Origin: Ignelater luminosus | Lineage: Eukaryota; Arthropoda; Insecta; Coleoptera; Elateridae | Assembly: GCA_011009095.1 (NCBI GenBank) | Contig: VTPC01004207.1 | Span: 28,258-92,257 of the forward strand | Direction: 5' to 3' | DNA length: 64,000 nt | Shown here: positions 24,823 to 36,109 of the stretch, in pieces | Position numbering within the stretch: the first letter of the stretch is position 1 | Layout: every line of letters starts with the position of its first letter | Program-made: the position numbers and the translations under genes | Notes under the pieces: generated by a model | Told to the model about the DNA's origin: nothing | The model's database searches: none | What the model saw: the letters and a program-made list of their open reading frames with translations, nothing else

Positions 24823-25180
24823 CTACAAGAATAAGTACTTAATTTGAAACCTACAATACGAATCACTGTATAAGCTTCTAACATATAATAACCTTGAATT
24901 AGGAGTGCATGTTAGTGATTCATATTTTTCTGACGACGCGACGCTGTTAAAAAAACCTATTGAAACAGGCACCTTCAGATCATACTTTAGGATTTTAGGC
25001 CTTCTGTAAACTGTTTTCATACATTGTGACCTTAAAGGACGAATAGAGGTTAGGATACTTCGACGTCATAGATTCATAAACTACCTCAGAGAAAGTTTGA
25101 ACAAAACGTATAAGTTCTTTTGAGTTGATAGAGGGATTAACCTTAACCGTGCGGTGATCGCATTCTGACTCAAGCTCCAT
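24823..25180 (-). other. Two overlapping minus-strand open frames, unrecognised
   Basis: 24995-25180 (61 codons, FVQTFSEVVYESMTSKYPN) runs into 24823-25020 (65 codons, LKVPVSIGFFNSVASSEKYE) with a frame change at about 25000. Composition is protein-like, but I recognise no family. It could be an older piece of a retroelement, since it lies just past the 3' side of the LINE at 25195-27420. Confidence 0.2.
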
Positions 25181-25194
25181 ACCGATCGATATTC

Positions 25195-27420
25195 GACCAT
25201 AATTTTTATTATACCCTCCCCTCCGGGTTGCGCTTCTCAGTACCTTCCGGCAAAGGAGTGCATTAGAGCCTGACTAAATGACCAGGTGGTTACTATTTAA
25301 CTTTGACAAGAAGTTCCGTAGCGACCAGTGATGTAACAAAAAGTATTTGTCTATTAGTTCGTATATAGATGAAGCGATAATCCAGAATGGAGCCGACTAA
25401 TGTTTTTTTAGGTGTGGAAGAGGGTGCGTCGGTAGCATCCGCGGATGCCGTCGCGCAAAACCGATACATATCAGGGTGAACGTTGCTGTCCGAGAGGCTC
25501 GGTTTCGTGCGCAGGTTCGGGTGTTTGAAAAGGATTGCCTGGGTTTGTTGGAGTTGCTTCTGATTCTCCACTGCTGAAACCAAAACTCTAGACGCGCGAG
25601 GTAGCGCGACAGATCCTTGGGAGCGGCGTCAGAAGAGGACGATGTTGTCCAAAGCACGGTGTCGTTGGCGAATTGCGCCAGCTTGAAGTATCTGTTCTGA
25701 TGTCGTGGCAGTAAAAGTTAAACATCTAAATTTGGATTGAGCGCGATCCTTATCTTTGGACTTCGCAAACGTCGCAGAGGGCGTTTCGTTTACCGACATT
25801 ACGCTCTCTACTATCCTCGTAATAGTAACATCCTTCGTCCGAAAAAAATTAAACTTGCCCTATTATATTTGTATGATTCATGTCCCGGCCTCCAGCACCT
25901 GCAGGCCAATAATGGTCCTGCCAACCTTTTTCCCCTCTGATCTTATATACGTACTTATTACTAAGGGGGAAGACACACCGAGCCGTAGAGATTTTCTCTA
26001 CCGTACTGCTTCCTTCGCCCTTCCTAATCTATCCTCTCAAATAACACCACTTCTGTTGTCGCGTCTTCAAACCCATTCTTTTTAAAAGTTAAACAGAAGC
26101 GGAGATAAGATGGATCTTTGCAGAACGCCAACCGTCGAAGTGTAGACGCGGGAGAGTTATTGACCAACTTGTACCCGGTGGCAGCGGCGGGCCAGAAGAC
26201 TCTGGATAATGTACATGAACTGGAAAGGGATTCCGGCGGCAAAGAGCTTTTAAAGAAGCTCCTCATGCCAAACATTTACAAGTGCATGCTCTATGTCTAG
26301 GAAGGTCGCGAGCATGCACCGTCTGGTGTTTAGAGCCGTGATTGCGTCCGCCTGGAAATTTAAAAGTGGATCCTGTATGGACATGGCAGGATGGAAGCCG
26401 TACTGGAGCAGGGGAAAGATGTACGTAATCATGAGGTCTTGGTGCCTCACAACAGCTTGCCTAAGACGTTGAGCAGTGCGATGGGGCGACAGGAAAAGGT
26501 ATCGTGCTGGGTTTTGTTGGGCTTAGGAATCATGACCACTCGGACGGTTTTGTAGGAGGCCAGAAAGTGACTGCAACGAAGACAGCTGTCGAAGATGGTG
26601 GCGAGGGGCTTTCCGGGTCAGAAAGTCCTCGCTGGGAGCAGAGTTCTTGCCAGAGATAAGCATCGTCGTCTTTTTCACCCAGATGGGACGAAGAATATGC
26701 AGAGGCGGCCAGAGGTTTTTTCTAAAGGTTGTTCCTGATTGCGTTGTTGACACGTCGAAAGTGATCTTGGTCGAAACGTCAGCAGTCTAGTGGATCTCCT
26801 CGAGCAGATTGGCAAAAACTTGTTTTCTCTTGATGTTCCGTGGATATGTGATCGTTGTGTAGAACGTGGGGTTTGCTTGGCTTCCTGCAGCCTGTCATGG
26901 CTCGGAGCTTGGTCTAGAACACGACGAGCGCTTTGAGTCGGTTCCACTGCACTTTGACCAGATGATTACGGGTTTTAGTCAATTCTCTGTAGAGTCTGCA
27001 TTTCTGTTTAATGAGTCGGACTGTGTTTCTTGGTAGAAGCGGACGACTGGCGTTGATGGATTTGAGCTGGACTAGAATGTCGACCGCATCTTGTGTGGTG
27101 GTGGTAAGGCTGTGAAGTCGGCCTCGATTCGGGGACGGTAGTCAGAGGCGGTCGTGTCTAGAAGATTGTCGGTGACGCGAGTAGGAAACGCATCCCAGGC
27201 AGCGCGTTTCCAGTCTGTAGGTGACGAAGCGTGGATTTAGGACTGGGAGTAGGAACACCATGGAGTTGGGGACCAAGAGCAGATGATCGCTGGTGATGAA
27301 AGTGGCAATGGCGGCTGGCTCGGAAAAATAAAGAGTGAGATTGTCGGTGACCCGGATGTGATCAATGATCGACGATCAGAGTGGGGCTGGTGTTGAGTAC
27401 GCGAGCTGTAGAAGGCACTG
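25195..27420 (-). mobile_element. Non-LTR retrotransposon E (Jockey/CR1-like)
   Basis: Minus-strand LINE fragment related to element F (50600-52740). From the upper end it holds the end of an endonuclease, the RT fingers and palm, and the thumb. It is 5'-truncated at about 27420, where the sequence changes abruptly to AT-rich DNA. The body is conspicuously GC-richer than its flanks. Confidence 0.7.
25293..27420 (-). pseudogene. Broken ORF2 of LINE E
   Basis: Endonuclease end at 27240-27400 (TFITSDHLLLVPNS; compare ALIASDHLPFVTDS in element F). The 26523-26947 frames cover the linker and RT N-terminus. 26250-26450 reads LLQYGFHPAMSIQDPLL and MLATFLDIEHALVNVWH, where the first catalytic Asp is kept in FLDIEHA. 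The RT box reads FAND at 25661-25672, so the first Asp of the FADD pair is changed to Asn. 25397-25657 continues LARLEFWFQQWRIRSNSNK. Frameshifts occur between all blocks. Confidence 0.75.
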
Positions 27421-29939
27421 AGACATTGAAAAAGAAAAGAAAGATCTAGAAATTGAAAGATTAAGAATTTCCGAAACTTGATGAGAAAGTTTTGTTAGTG
27501 GGATTGCAGAACAAAAGTTTTAGCTATAGTAGAAATATTGACTTTAGTGAGAAAATTTTTTTGATTTTATGCAAAGAAGATGAAGATGAGCCCTCACGTA
27601 GGTAAGCCCAAACCCCGTAATCATTGATTGAAGCATCGTAGAAACCATGCTATTCTCTCAGCAAAAGATTTTGACAAAGAACATGTCTAAGTATTTTATA
27701 TCGTTGAGTTGAATTAATCTTCTGTATAATGGCAACTTTCTAATCTAAATTTTTCTGTAAAAAAAGTTTAGGAATTATAGTACAAGAAGTCAAAAGTCCT
27801 AGAAGATCCAATGTCTTCGAACTTGATAACCCTTGGTTTTTTTTGAAGAAATAGAATACTTAAAGCAATCAGACTGAAAAGATCACATTAAACCAAGAGT
27901 TGTGTATTCATGGCTGGCAAATTCAAAAATCCCAAGATGACAATCTACATTGGAAAAAATAGAAAGGAAGCCAGGGTCGTTTAAAATCCTCTCAAATAAT
28001 TTAAAATAGCCTAGTAGGCTTAATACAAAGATTGCGAGCTTCAAAAACAAAGAAGCTCGTTGACGTAAAAGTCTTCCTTAAAAATTTTTTAGATTTTTGT
28101 TTAATTGGAGTAAGCATCGAATTGCAAGGAAAGGAAGTGACGCTATACCATAGGTAACTAAAAACTACCTGTACGATTGCGTAAACGTATCGAAATCTGA
28201 CTAATATTGAAAACAAATCGTGTTGAATAGTAGAGAATGGCTTGTTGTACTTGAGACTAAGCCATTCAACACAACTCAAAGCATGGTAGTCAGGCTTTTT
28301 TCTCTTGGTACATTATTGAGACTGATTCTCAGTATTTCTGTTAAAATCTTCAATCATTATGCAATACAAAATAATTACATTTGAAAACTTTCATCCTAGG
28401 ATAAATCCATCCAACTAGTTATCATATACTGCTTTAAGGCACGATTTCCCTTTATTATGCAAATTCTAAGATTTAACGGCATATTAGAAGCTTTATCATA
28501 GCTATGATAAGCAAGCACATTATGCAAAACAGTCAGCGCAACTTCTAAACGCATCTTTATACCGCATCTAAATACGTAATAAGGCAACTATCAATACTAT
28601 CTATCAATCCATTTTACCTTTTTCTTACTGTTGGCAAAGTAAATAACACAGAAATAATTTTTTGTAATATGGAATAGAAGAGTACCAAACAGACATGTAT
28701 CAATGCATCTAACATCCATTAGTATTTATTATCCATTCTTATTAAATATTAACTGCCGTTGAATATTCTACTGCGATACTTAAAATAGCTACATATACAC
28801 TCAGCCTGCGAACGAATCAGATTAAATCCTGAAATTCAATTATTTCGTATCTCGTGGGAAAGCTTATTTTGTACATGAGAAAATTGGGGGATATCAAAAC
28901 AATAATCGCACATTTTTTATCTGATTTTGACACACTCTGATGCATGGGGGACCCAATTACAAATGATGTTTGACAAGGGTCAAATCGGATAATCTTGTAG
29001 AATGCGTAACAATTTATAAAATATCTAAAACCAAAAGTTTTTATAATGTATATCCTGCCCAAGTTGAAGTAATGCACTATTATTTATTTAAAGGTAAAAC
29101 AAAACAGCAAGAAAAAAAAGTAGTCCCTTTTCATGTTTACAAAAAATAAATTCTTGCCGTTCTTTCGATAGGTATCGCTTGTATAATTTATTCATAGGTG
29201 TGTGCTTTTTTTTAGTTGTAAAGTAAGCTTCTATTTACCACAAAATATAAATTAAAATTGACTTAGAAAGTTTCTTTATTATAATAAGGTAAATGAGGTG
29301 GGGATGCATAATCCCTAATTTAATCGTTGAAGTTTCTAAGTGGTATTTTCACTCGAGCACCTTGTTTGAAGTAGGCCATGCTTAAAAGGTGTCCAACCGC
29401 TGCTGCTTGTTATTATGTATAACACCATGAAGTTAACTGTGAGAGAAATTCTTAAATAAAGTAGATGCAGCGATTATTCATTCACATTTTATTATCGTAA
29501 CCTTTTTTGCTCTGCAAATTTATTAATGTAATATAATATTTTTGTGAAACAAAATGAACCTTTTGTCTTAAAAAAATTTATTTCACACATTCTTGATTCA
29601 TTATTATTAGGTTTTTTCCGCATACTACAGTAGTCAGAATTCCTTTTCTTTTGCCTCTTGAAAACGCGATTTCTTCCTTGCAGACTAAAGGCTGGTCCTT
29701 TATTTACTTACAATTAGTTTCTTTACAAATCTTCAATCAACTTAAAACACGTCAATTTGCACTAGTTGCAGAAAGAACGCACAGACGCGAGTAATTGTTA
29801 TTGCAACAGCTATGAACTTTCCGGTTGTACCCATAGAAATTTGGTTTTCAGTAAGCAAAAACCATAAATAACTACAAATTAGTTTTGAAAGTAAAAAGCT
29901 TTATTCTAGATAAACCATACATTAAAACAGAGCAAACGT
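27421..29939. other. AT-rich intergenic DNA, no gene supported
   Basis: Short minus-strand frames at 28001-28279, 28396-28587 and 28817-29077 show no recognisable domain and no splice context that I could defend. Confidence 0.45.
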
Positions 29940-30545
29940 AAACCTCGACAGCATTTTATAGTTAGTCTTGCATCTTTACTTATAAATTCCTGTTTAAATT
30001 CATCTTCTTCAAGTTTCTGTAAATTTTCACGAAGTTCCTTTCCAACTAATCTAAGATTCGTTCCATTATCACTCCAAATAATCTTCGGTTGACCTCTTCT
30101 AGCAATAAATCTTCAAATTGCTAATATTGCCGAATCTGTTGTTAAAACCTCTGCCAATTCTAGATGTACGGAACGTATAGATAAACATGTAAATAAAACA
30201 CCATACCTTTTTTCTCTTCTTTTCCCAGTGGTTACGTTCATGGGCCCAAAGTAATCCATTCCGACATATGTAAATAATCATAAACGTATTGTTAACCTAT
30301 CTGGAGGGAACTGTCTCATTTCAGGTATTCTAGGTTTTGCTTTTAGAACTCGATACAAATTACAACTTTTTAGCAGCTTGGTTATTATTCTTCTATCTTG
30401 AATAATTCAAAATCTTTGTCGAATTTCATTCAACACTATTTGAAGTTCTGCATGGTCAAATCTCTTGTGATAATTCTCTATAAGAAGTGTTGTTTACCGA
30501 TGTTTTCCCAATATTATAGGATGCTTGGTTTCTTCCCTGAATTCT
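29940..30545 (-). pseudogene. BEL/Pao integrase relic (zinc-binding and catalytic core)
   Basis: Reading down the minus strand, 30545-30300 gives KHPIILGKH, TTLLIENYHKRF, HAELQIVLNEIRQRF and RIITKLLKSCNLYRVLKAKP, the H-H/C-C zinc-binding part of a BEL/Pao integrase with the first of the two zinc cysteines intact and the second changed to Tyr. 30280-30040 gives [38 protein letters not shown] and RRGQPKIIWSDNGTNLR, carrying the first and second catalytic aspartates (GMDYFGP, WSDNGT). A few frameshifts and stops are present. The C-terminal portion fades out below 29960. It lies on the opposite strand to the other BEL/Pao relic and is a different part of the protein. Confidence 0.8.
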
Positions 30546-30584
30546 GAGGATGAGAACAAGAAATCAAGGAAAACATAAGAAGAC

Positions 30585-33548
30585 TCAATTAATCTGGCCG
30601 ACAACGTTAGGCTGCTCGTTTGAGATATTTTGACCGATACAAGAAGGTCCAGGCTGCTCATCTGGAAAATGATGACCGATAAAAAAAGGTTGTTTCTTAG
30701 CAGCCATAGTTTGGGTCAGTGGTTGATCATAAGGATTATTCTCATCGGTGCAGTATTTTTCTGCATTGCCGCAGGTTTTGCATAATTGAAAGCAGAACAG
30801 GCCTGTCTTCCAACAGCCGCAATTTCCTTTGCAAGCCTTCTTGCATTTGCTAGAAATAAGTTGCAAAAGTATCCCAGGTTCAAGGGGTTCCAAGGTGGTG
30901 AAGTGCATCAGGCCGTTCTTCGTCATTTTCCACCCCCATTATTGCAGTTTTTTTTCATTCCTAGCCACAGCTGAACTTGATATATACTCTCTGCAAATGC
31001 TGTCGTGCTGTAGCTTCTATTGGAGCACGGGATGTGGCAATATTTGATGTCACCTTGTAGGCCGATGTTATGCACTACCTGTACCTACAAAGCAAACAGA
31101 AATTCTTCTCCTGCATTGACAACTGCCCCCAGATCGGCGTCAGGGTCTGTAAATTTCGTCTAGATGATGGTTCTTTCTTATGGTTTTCAGGAACTTCACT
31201 TTACCCTAGTTGTAGAGAGCTGACGTTGTGTCGCAACCACTCACGGGATGGAGAAATAATATGTGGTCAGCAACAATTTTCTCGACGACACTTGGTGGAT
31301 GGTAAAAAATTGAAGAGATTTTTCTTTCCCTTGGCTTAAAGAAGTAGACGTTGGAAGGAGTACCAAGCCCTACCATGATCATCAGGAGATCAACATTCTC
31401 TTCCACAACTATCACCGTCTCATGCTGAGATGCCAGGCTATTGATTGTGACAATTATCAGCCTATCTGCATCTTCTTCTACTTGTTTGTAGAATGTTAGC
31501 CTCTTTGAATTTGGAAATGAGCATGGAAATAATTTTTTTTTGTTTCTTGAATTGGCAAGGTAGTTCTCCTGTGACACAGTGGGTACCATTGTGTCACTGA
31601 ACATTATTTCCATACACAGTCTTTTGCTTGTCCTTTTCAAGCGCTCCATGTTTTTAGTGCTTACATCACTATCTGGATATCCATCAAAAACTATGACGGC
31701 GGTTAACTTGTGCTTGGACAGTACATATTCGATATAAGTGTCGGAAATACCCGTAAATGTCTGCCCACATGGCCACACTACATGGTGCAATAAAAAGCCT
31801 CCATCAACCACAAATAAACTGTTATCTGGCGCTTTTGTTTCTTATAGGGGTTTAAATGCTTTGTACAAATTTAATTTTTTTCCTTTTCTCATGCCACTCT
31901 TATCATATTGGATCATATCGTATTGGATAGAGACAGAGTTTGTAGTTCAAGAATTCTTCCAATTGTTCATCTGATTCCTTAGCGATGGTCATTCTCTAAA
32001 GAAGACTGGTTGGGTTGATAACAACAGTTTTACTATCGTACACTTCATGATGGCAAGGGACTTTACTCTATCATTACGCTTGAATATTACAGAGCTGAAA
32101 TCACCCCCAACAATGCTTTCCATACCCAGAGTACCCACCTCCCTGGACAAGTGGCGGTTCATCCTTTCATCAGCGACGATTTCCGTACTTATGAATATCA
32201 GCTCTGGAGTTTCTGGGAATGGCGGATGCTGATCAAATCAGTCCAGCATTTATTTGCATCCTGTTTATCTCTTAAGATTCTCGAGTGTCTGCTATACACA
32301 TGTTGTTCTGAAGTGCTAAAATTGACACCGCAGTAACTTTAGGGACAAAGAAGATTGATTGCAGGATTATTTTGACAAAAGTAGTATGAGCCAGAATTAC
32401 AGCCCTTGCATAGACATGACCTGTTATTGTGTTTTCAGTACTGTTGATAGCGTACACAGTGTGGAACAGTTCAGTCAGGCCACTCCCTTCCATGATGTAA
32501 CCGACTGCCTCCATAAATGACATAAGCAGGTGAAATCCTTCTAATTGTATTACCACATTTGACAATTCAGGGTCTCCTTTGCGACTTGCTCTTACTTCTC
32601 GTGCTTTCAAACATAGCGGCTGATCCTCATGTCACTATGGTGATTACCTGGCCTAATGATTTAGTTTTCTGTACAGCAGACAACAAAGCTGTGTATATGA
32701 TATCATAATAACCTGAAAGAGGGTTGATAAAAAGCTGGCAACCTACAAAAGTAGTTTGGTATGGTTTGTTTCTTGTTATTTGCTAAATGAACCCATTCCA
32801 CCCAGTAATGCCTGGTAGGTCTTTATGTTTTCCGTAAAGCCACAGCAAATCAGGTACCGAAGGAACTACATTATCTGCGTGTGAGGGAAACATTTCACTC
32901 AGGTTTTGATCATTATTCCTGCTAGCCCCATATTATTAGAGCTTTTGGAAATTCTCATTGTAACAGTTCCAATCTTTCCAACCTCTTTTGCTGATGGCAT
33001 CTCTTTTAACCGAGGAAAACTTTGGCCAGCAACAACTGCAGATTTTAGGGTCATATAAACTATGCCACCCAAAACATGGAAAGTGCTGTGCCTATCAAGT
33101 GTCTGTACATTGAAGTCTACATTGTCGTACACCAGTTGAGATTATGGGCGTTTCTGTACAGTCAAAGGTTGGCGCATGATCGATGAAACTTCAAAACATG
33201 TAGCTTCTGCATGTGATAAACAAGAACTCAAGGATGACAACATGTCAATCAACTTACGGGATCCGTATATTTTGTATAAAACTGCTGCCAAACCAACTTG
33301 CATAGAGGAGAGAAACAATTTTGACCTCACGGCATGCAGTGCAATTTCCGTAAACTTTTTTTTATTTCTCGATATGACCACACTTCTTTTTCAATACCAC
33401 AGTATCTGTGAAAACTTTAAGAGTCTCGGAAATGAGATCCTCGTTCCCTTCTAAAAACTGCTCTGGTGGGAGATATTCTGTCAAATTGTATACTTGGGGC
33501 TTTATGTCCCCAACAATAATTGCAGCAGCTGCTTGAACAATGCGACGT
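30585..33548 (-). pseudogene. PIN/FEN-like nuclease family with Cys-rich tail, broken
   Basis: A decayed copy of a multi-copy, uncharacterised protein family that I recall from insects and cnidarians. In order: 33548-33410 (KRRRIVQ, LVSETLKVFTD), 33142-33381 (GLAAVLYKIYGSRKLIDML), 32899-33132 (YDNVDFNVQTLDRHSTFHVL), 32272-32610 (GFHLLMSFMEAVGYIMEGSG), a broken stretch to 31811, 31206-31811 with FLLHHVVW, VIVFDGYPDSD, EDADRLIIV, VVEENVDLLMI and HPVSGCDTTSALY, then EATARQHLQRVY, and a Cys-rich tail at 30585-30926 (CKKACKGNCGCWKTGLFC). Acidic residues in FDGY, EDAD and SGCD resemble FEN/XPG-type PIN nucleases. Nuclease activity is inference. At least six frame breaks; the 5' end is cut off by Jockey G. 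Confidence 0.6.
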
Positions 33549-34475
33549 CTTTTGTCTATTTTTCCCAGCGATGGCAGCAGGCTTATAGGGCGATAATTTT
33601 AGGGGAATAGCAGGTCTTGACCAGTCTTGTGGGTTACGATGACATCGTTGTTGTTGGAAGACTCCAATAGGGGAGGGGGGGGGAATGACACAGTCTCAAT
33701 ATGGCGTTGATGATGTTCACCAATAAGACAATTATTTCCTTCGGAAGTCTTTTTAAAGCCGAGTTTAGTATTTCGTCAGGTCCAGGAGCTTTTTTGGATT
33801 TCGTAGATCGGATTAGTCTGTTGACCTCGTTGAAGGAAGTTGGGATTATGGAATTATCTTCATGATCTTGTAGTTTGTCCCTAACATTTCTAGATATTCT
33901 GGCTACGAAGTAGACATCTATGTCAGCGTAATTGGGGCTGCAAAGATCTCTGCACGTCATTCATTAGTGTCAGTTTCCAAATCGAGTTGTTTTGTGTGTT
34001 TAAGGATGTTATTTTCTCCGACCAGGTGGTGTTACGATGATTTCTAATTTCTCTGCGGATTTGCTTGTTGAGCTGGGTTAGGTATAGACTGTTTTCTGGA
34101 TAAAGTGTGGTTTGCCATCGTCGACGAGTTTTATTTCTGGTGCAGATGAGTTGTTTGATGGTCGGAGGAAGTAGGTTTCTGCCGTCTAGGATAAATGTGG
34201 GTTTGGACGCATAATCCAGAGACGCTTGGATTTGTGAAGTGAGATGTCCGACTTCGTTTTCTAGTTCTTCGGCGTTGTGGATAGTTGGATTTTGCCATAG
34301 CTGCTTTGTATGTGATTATGAAATGCAGGCCAGGATGTGGTATGTCTGTAAGTCGGCAGAGTGTGTTCAAAGTCCCCTAAACGTAGAAGTACTGGGATGT
34401 GGTCTGAGTTTAGTTCAGTAATTGTGGTGATTTGGTTACTAATTAGAGAAGACTCTAATACATCATTACACAAAA
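33549..34475 (-). mobile_element. Jockey-like fragment G (same subfamily as copies A and C)
   Basis: A minus-strand slice holding the endonuclease C-terminus (34261-34473, TELNSDHIPVLLRLGDFEH), an intermediate region, and the RT N-terminus (33634-33960, SFNEVNRLIRSTKSKKAPGP). It continues to the ISLLPSLGKI-like motif at about 33550, where the nuclease-family coding sequence resumes. Both ends are truncated, and neither a 3' UTR nor an A-rich tail is present. It aligns with copies A and C at the DNA level. Confidence 0.75.
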
Positions 34476-35774
34476 GAAAACTGTCAAATAGAATATTCTA
34501 ATGGGTTTTATGCACATTTTGTAATATAAAATGCATCTAATTACTCTAGCGTTTTATTTCAAAACAAAATCATGTTTTTCTCGGAAACTATACGTGCTAG
34601 GGAAAACCCAAAAGCATATTTGGATTCAGCATGTAAAAATCATCCAAGATCACCTATTTGTAACTAGGAACCAGAAAAGAAGTTTTAATTTGTTAATCAG
34701 TGTAATTTACGGGCTTAATTGAAACGAAACTTTTTGAAAAAACTTAGGGCGGACTTTATCTACTATAAATTCAAATCTTAATCGAGGTTTAACTGAATGG
34801 AAAAGATTATTATGACAATTGTTTTTATGCAGTTGAACTTCGATTAAGATTCGAACTTAGTTGGTAATATTTTCGTACCTATCAGGTATGTATATAATAT
34901 ATTGCGTAAACAAGGTTAAATCACAAAGTTCCATAGCCGAACTACACCTTGTATAACTTAATAATTTAGATTCCGTTCACTATTATAACTTATACTCTAA
35001 AACAAGTATTGGTATACGACGAAATTGTTTGTAATTAACTTTCTAGACAAATATCCGACAGGGTTAATTAGTAAATAGGTTTGATACTACATACATCAAA
35101 ATACAAAACAACAACGGTCAGCTTTATTAATTTAATCATATCTTATTTTGTGATATCATAATAGACATGCAAGGTATACATAATTCCAGAAAATGGGAGG
35201 TTGTCTTCAACTTCCTTTATATTAAACCTTGCAGTAATCTACAAGCTAACATCTTGCCTGTAAAATTATATTGTATTTGAAAGATTAATGGATTTCTAAT
35301 TTAAATTTCCTATGTAATTAGGAATTATAATAAAATTTCACTTTGAGATATTACAATTTAACAGCTGAGATTTTGTAATTTATCAAACATATTTTCTGCC
35401 GAAAACAAGAAATCGTTTTATGAAAATATTGGAAAAGACTGCTAATTTGTTAATTATGTAATTAAGCTTATTGGGTAAAGGAAACTTTTAATGTATTTGA
35501 ATAACAAAGTTTGCAAGCTCGAAAGTTTTCGAATTTCCGTTTTTTTTTATAGAGAGACGAAAAGTTTTGAAATCCCTTTAAGAGTGTATTACTAAATTGA
35601 AGGTCTAATAACATCGATTTTATAAGCTGATAGAAATATGATTTGTATAAAAACGTACAATCTAGATTTCAAAGCTGTTTGGTTTCACATTAAATATCTC
35701 CTGGCGATTAAAAATCTACAAATACTATCTATTTAATTCCAAACATTAATTTTGCTTTTATAATTTAAATTTCC
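34476..35774. other. AT-rich DNA without a gene
   Basis: Only short frames. It contains the imperfect palindrome listed separately at 34767-34858. Confidence 0.45.
34767..34858. repeat. Imperfect inverted repeat (possible MITE core or hairpin)
   Basis: Left arm 34769-34795 ('tcaaatcttaatcgaggttt' plus 'aactg') pairs with right arm 34830-34857 ('cagttgaacttcgattaaga' plus 'ttcgaact') with about four mismatches, around a loop of some 35 bases. Beyond the arms the flanks do not obviously pair. Confidence 0.6.
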
Positions 35775-36008
35775 TTAGAATAACTGATGAATGCATAATA
35801 TTATATAGGGTGTTTCCGTTTCTCTTTTCTTGTCTTGTTCAGTTATGCGTGTTTTAATAGAGCGACCAGTTTCTCTGATGTAAGTATACTGACTTACAGG
35901 AACATCGTATGCTGTACATTTCTTCAGACAACAGATTTGGTTGATAAGCTTGAAGACGATTTTAATATTGATGTTTCCTCTGAACAGCCTCTTTTGCAGA
36001 GGGTTCAA
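35775..36008 (-). pseudogene. GIY-YIG endonuclease-like fragment (Penelope-type retroelement?)
   Basis: A 77-codon frame with CTAYDVPVSQYTYIRETGRS and IKTRITEQDK. This aligns with the core of GIY-YIG domains, where a Y-x-G-(E/Q)-T-(G/S)-R-S-x-K-x-R-x-x-E-H pattern follows a VYxIPC strand. Here Gly is Arg and the final His is lost. Penelope-like elements carry such a domain at the C-terminus of the RT, but no RT is seen next to it, so the parent is inferred. The fragment abuts the Tc1-like transposase relic. Confidence 0.5.
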
Positions 36009-36109
36009 GGCGTTGCTTGATAATCCCGTTTATGCCTCATTTGTTGCAACCATGATTCAGAAGACTCCTCCGGACATGTTCTAACGACTTTCCCAATATG
36101 AACTTCGGG

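Noticed and set aside
25737..26085. Plus-strand frames opposite LINE E
   Set aside because: They are antisense to the RT reading, which is confirmed by motifs; no plus-strand domain.
28396..28587. Possible transposase scrap (VLHNVLAYHSYDKASN)
   Set aside because: It resembles a VLHN motif of some DDE transposases, but nothing around it supports this.
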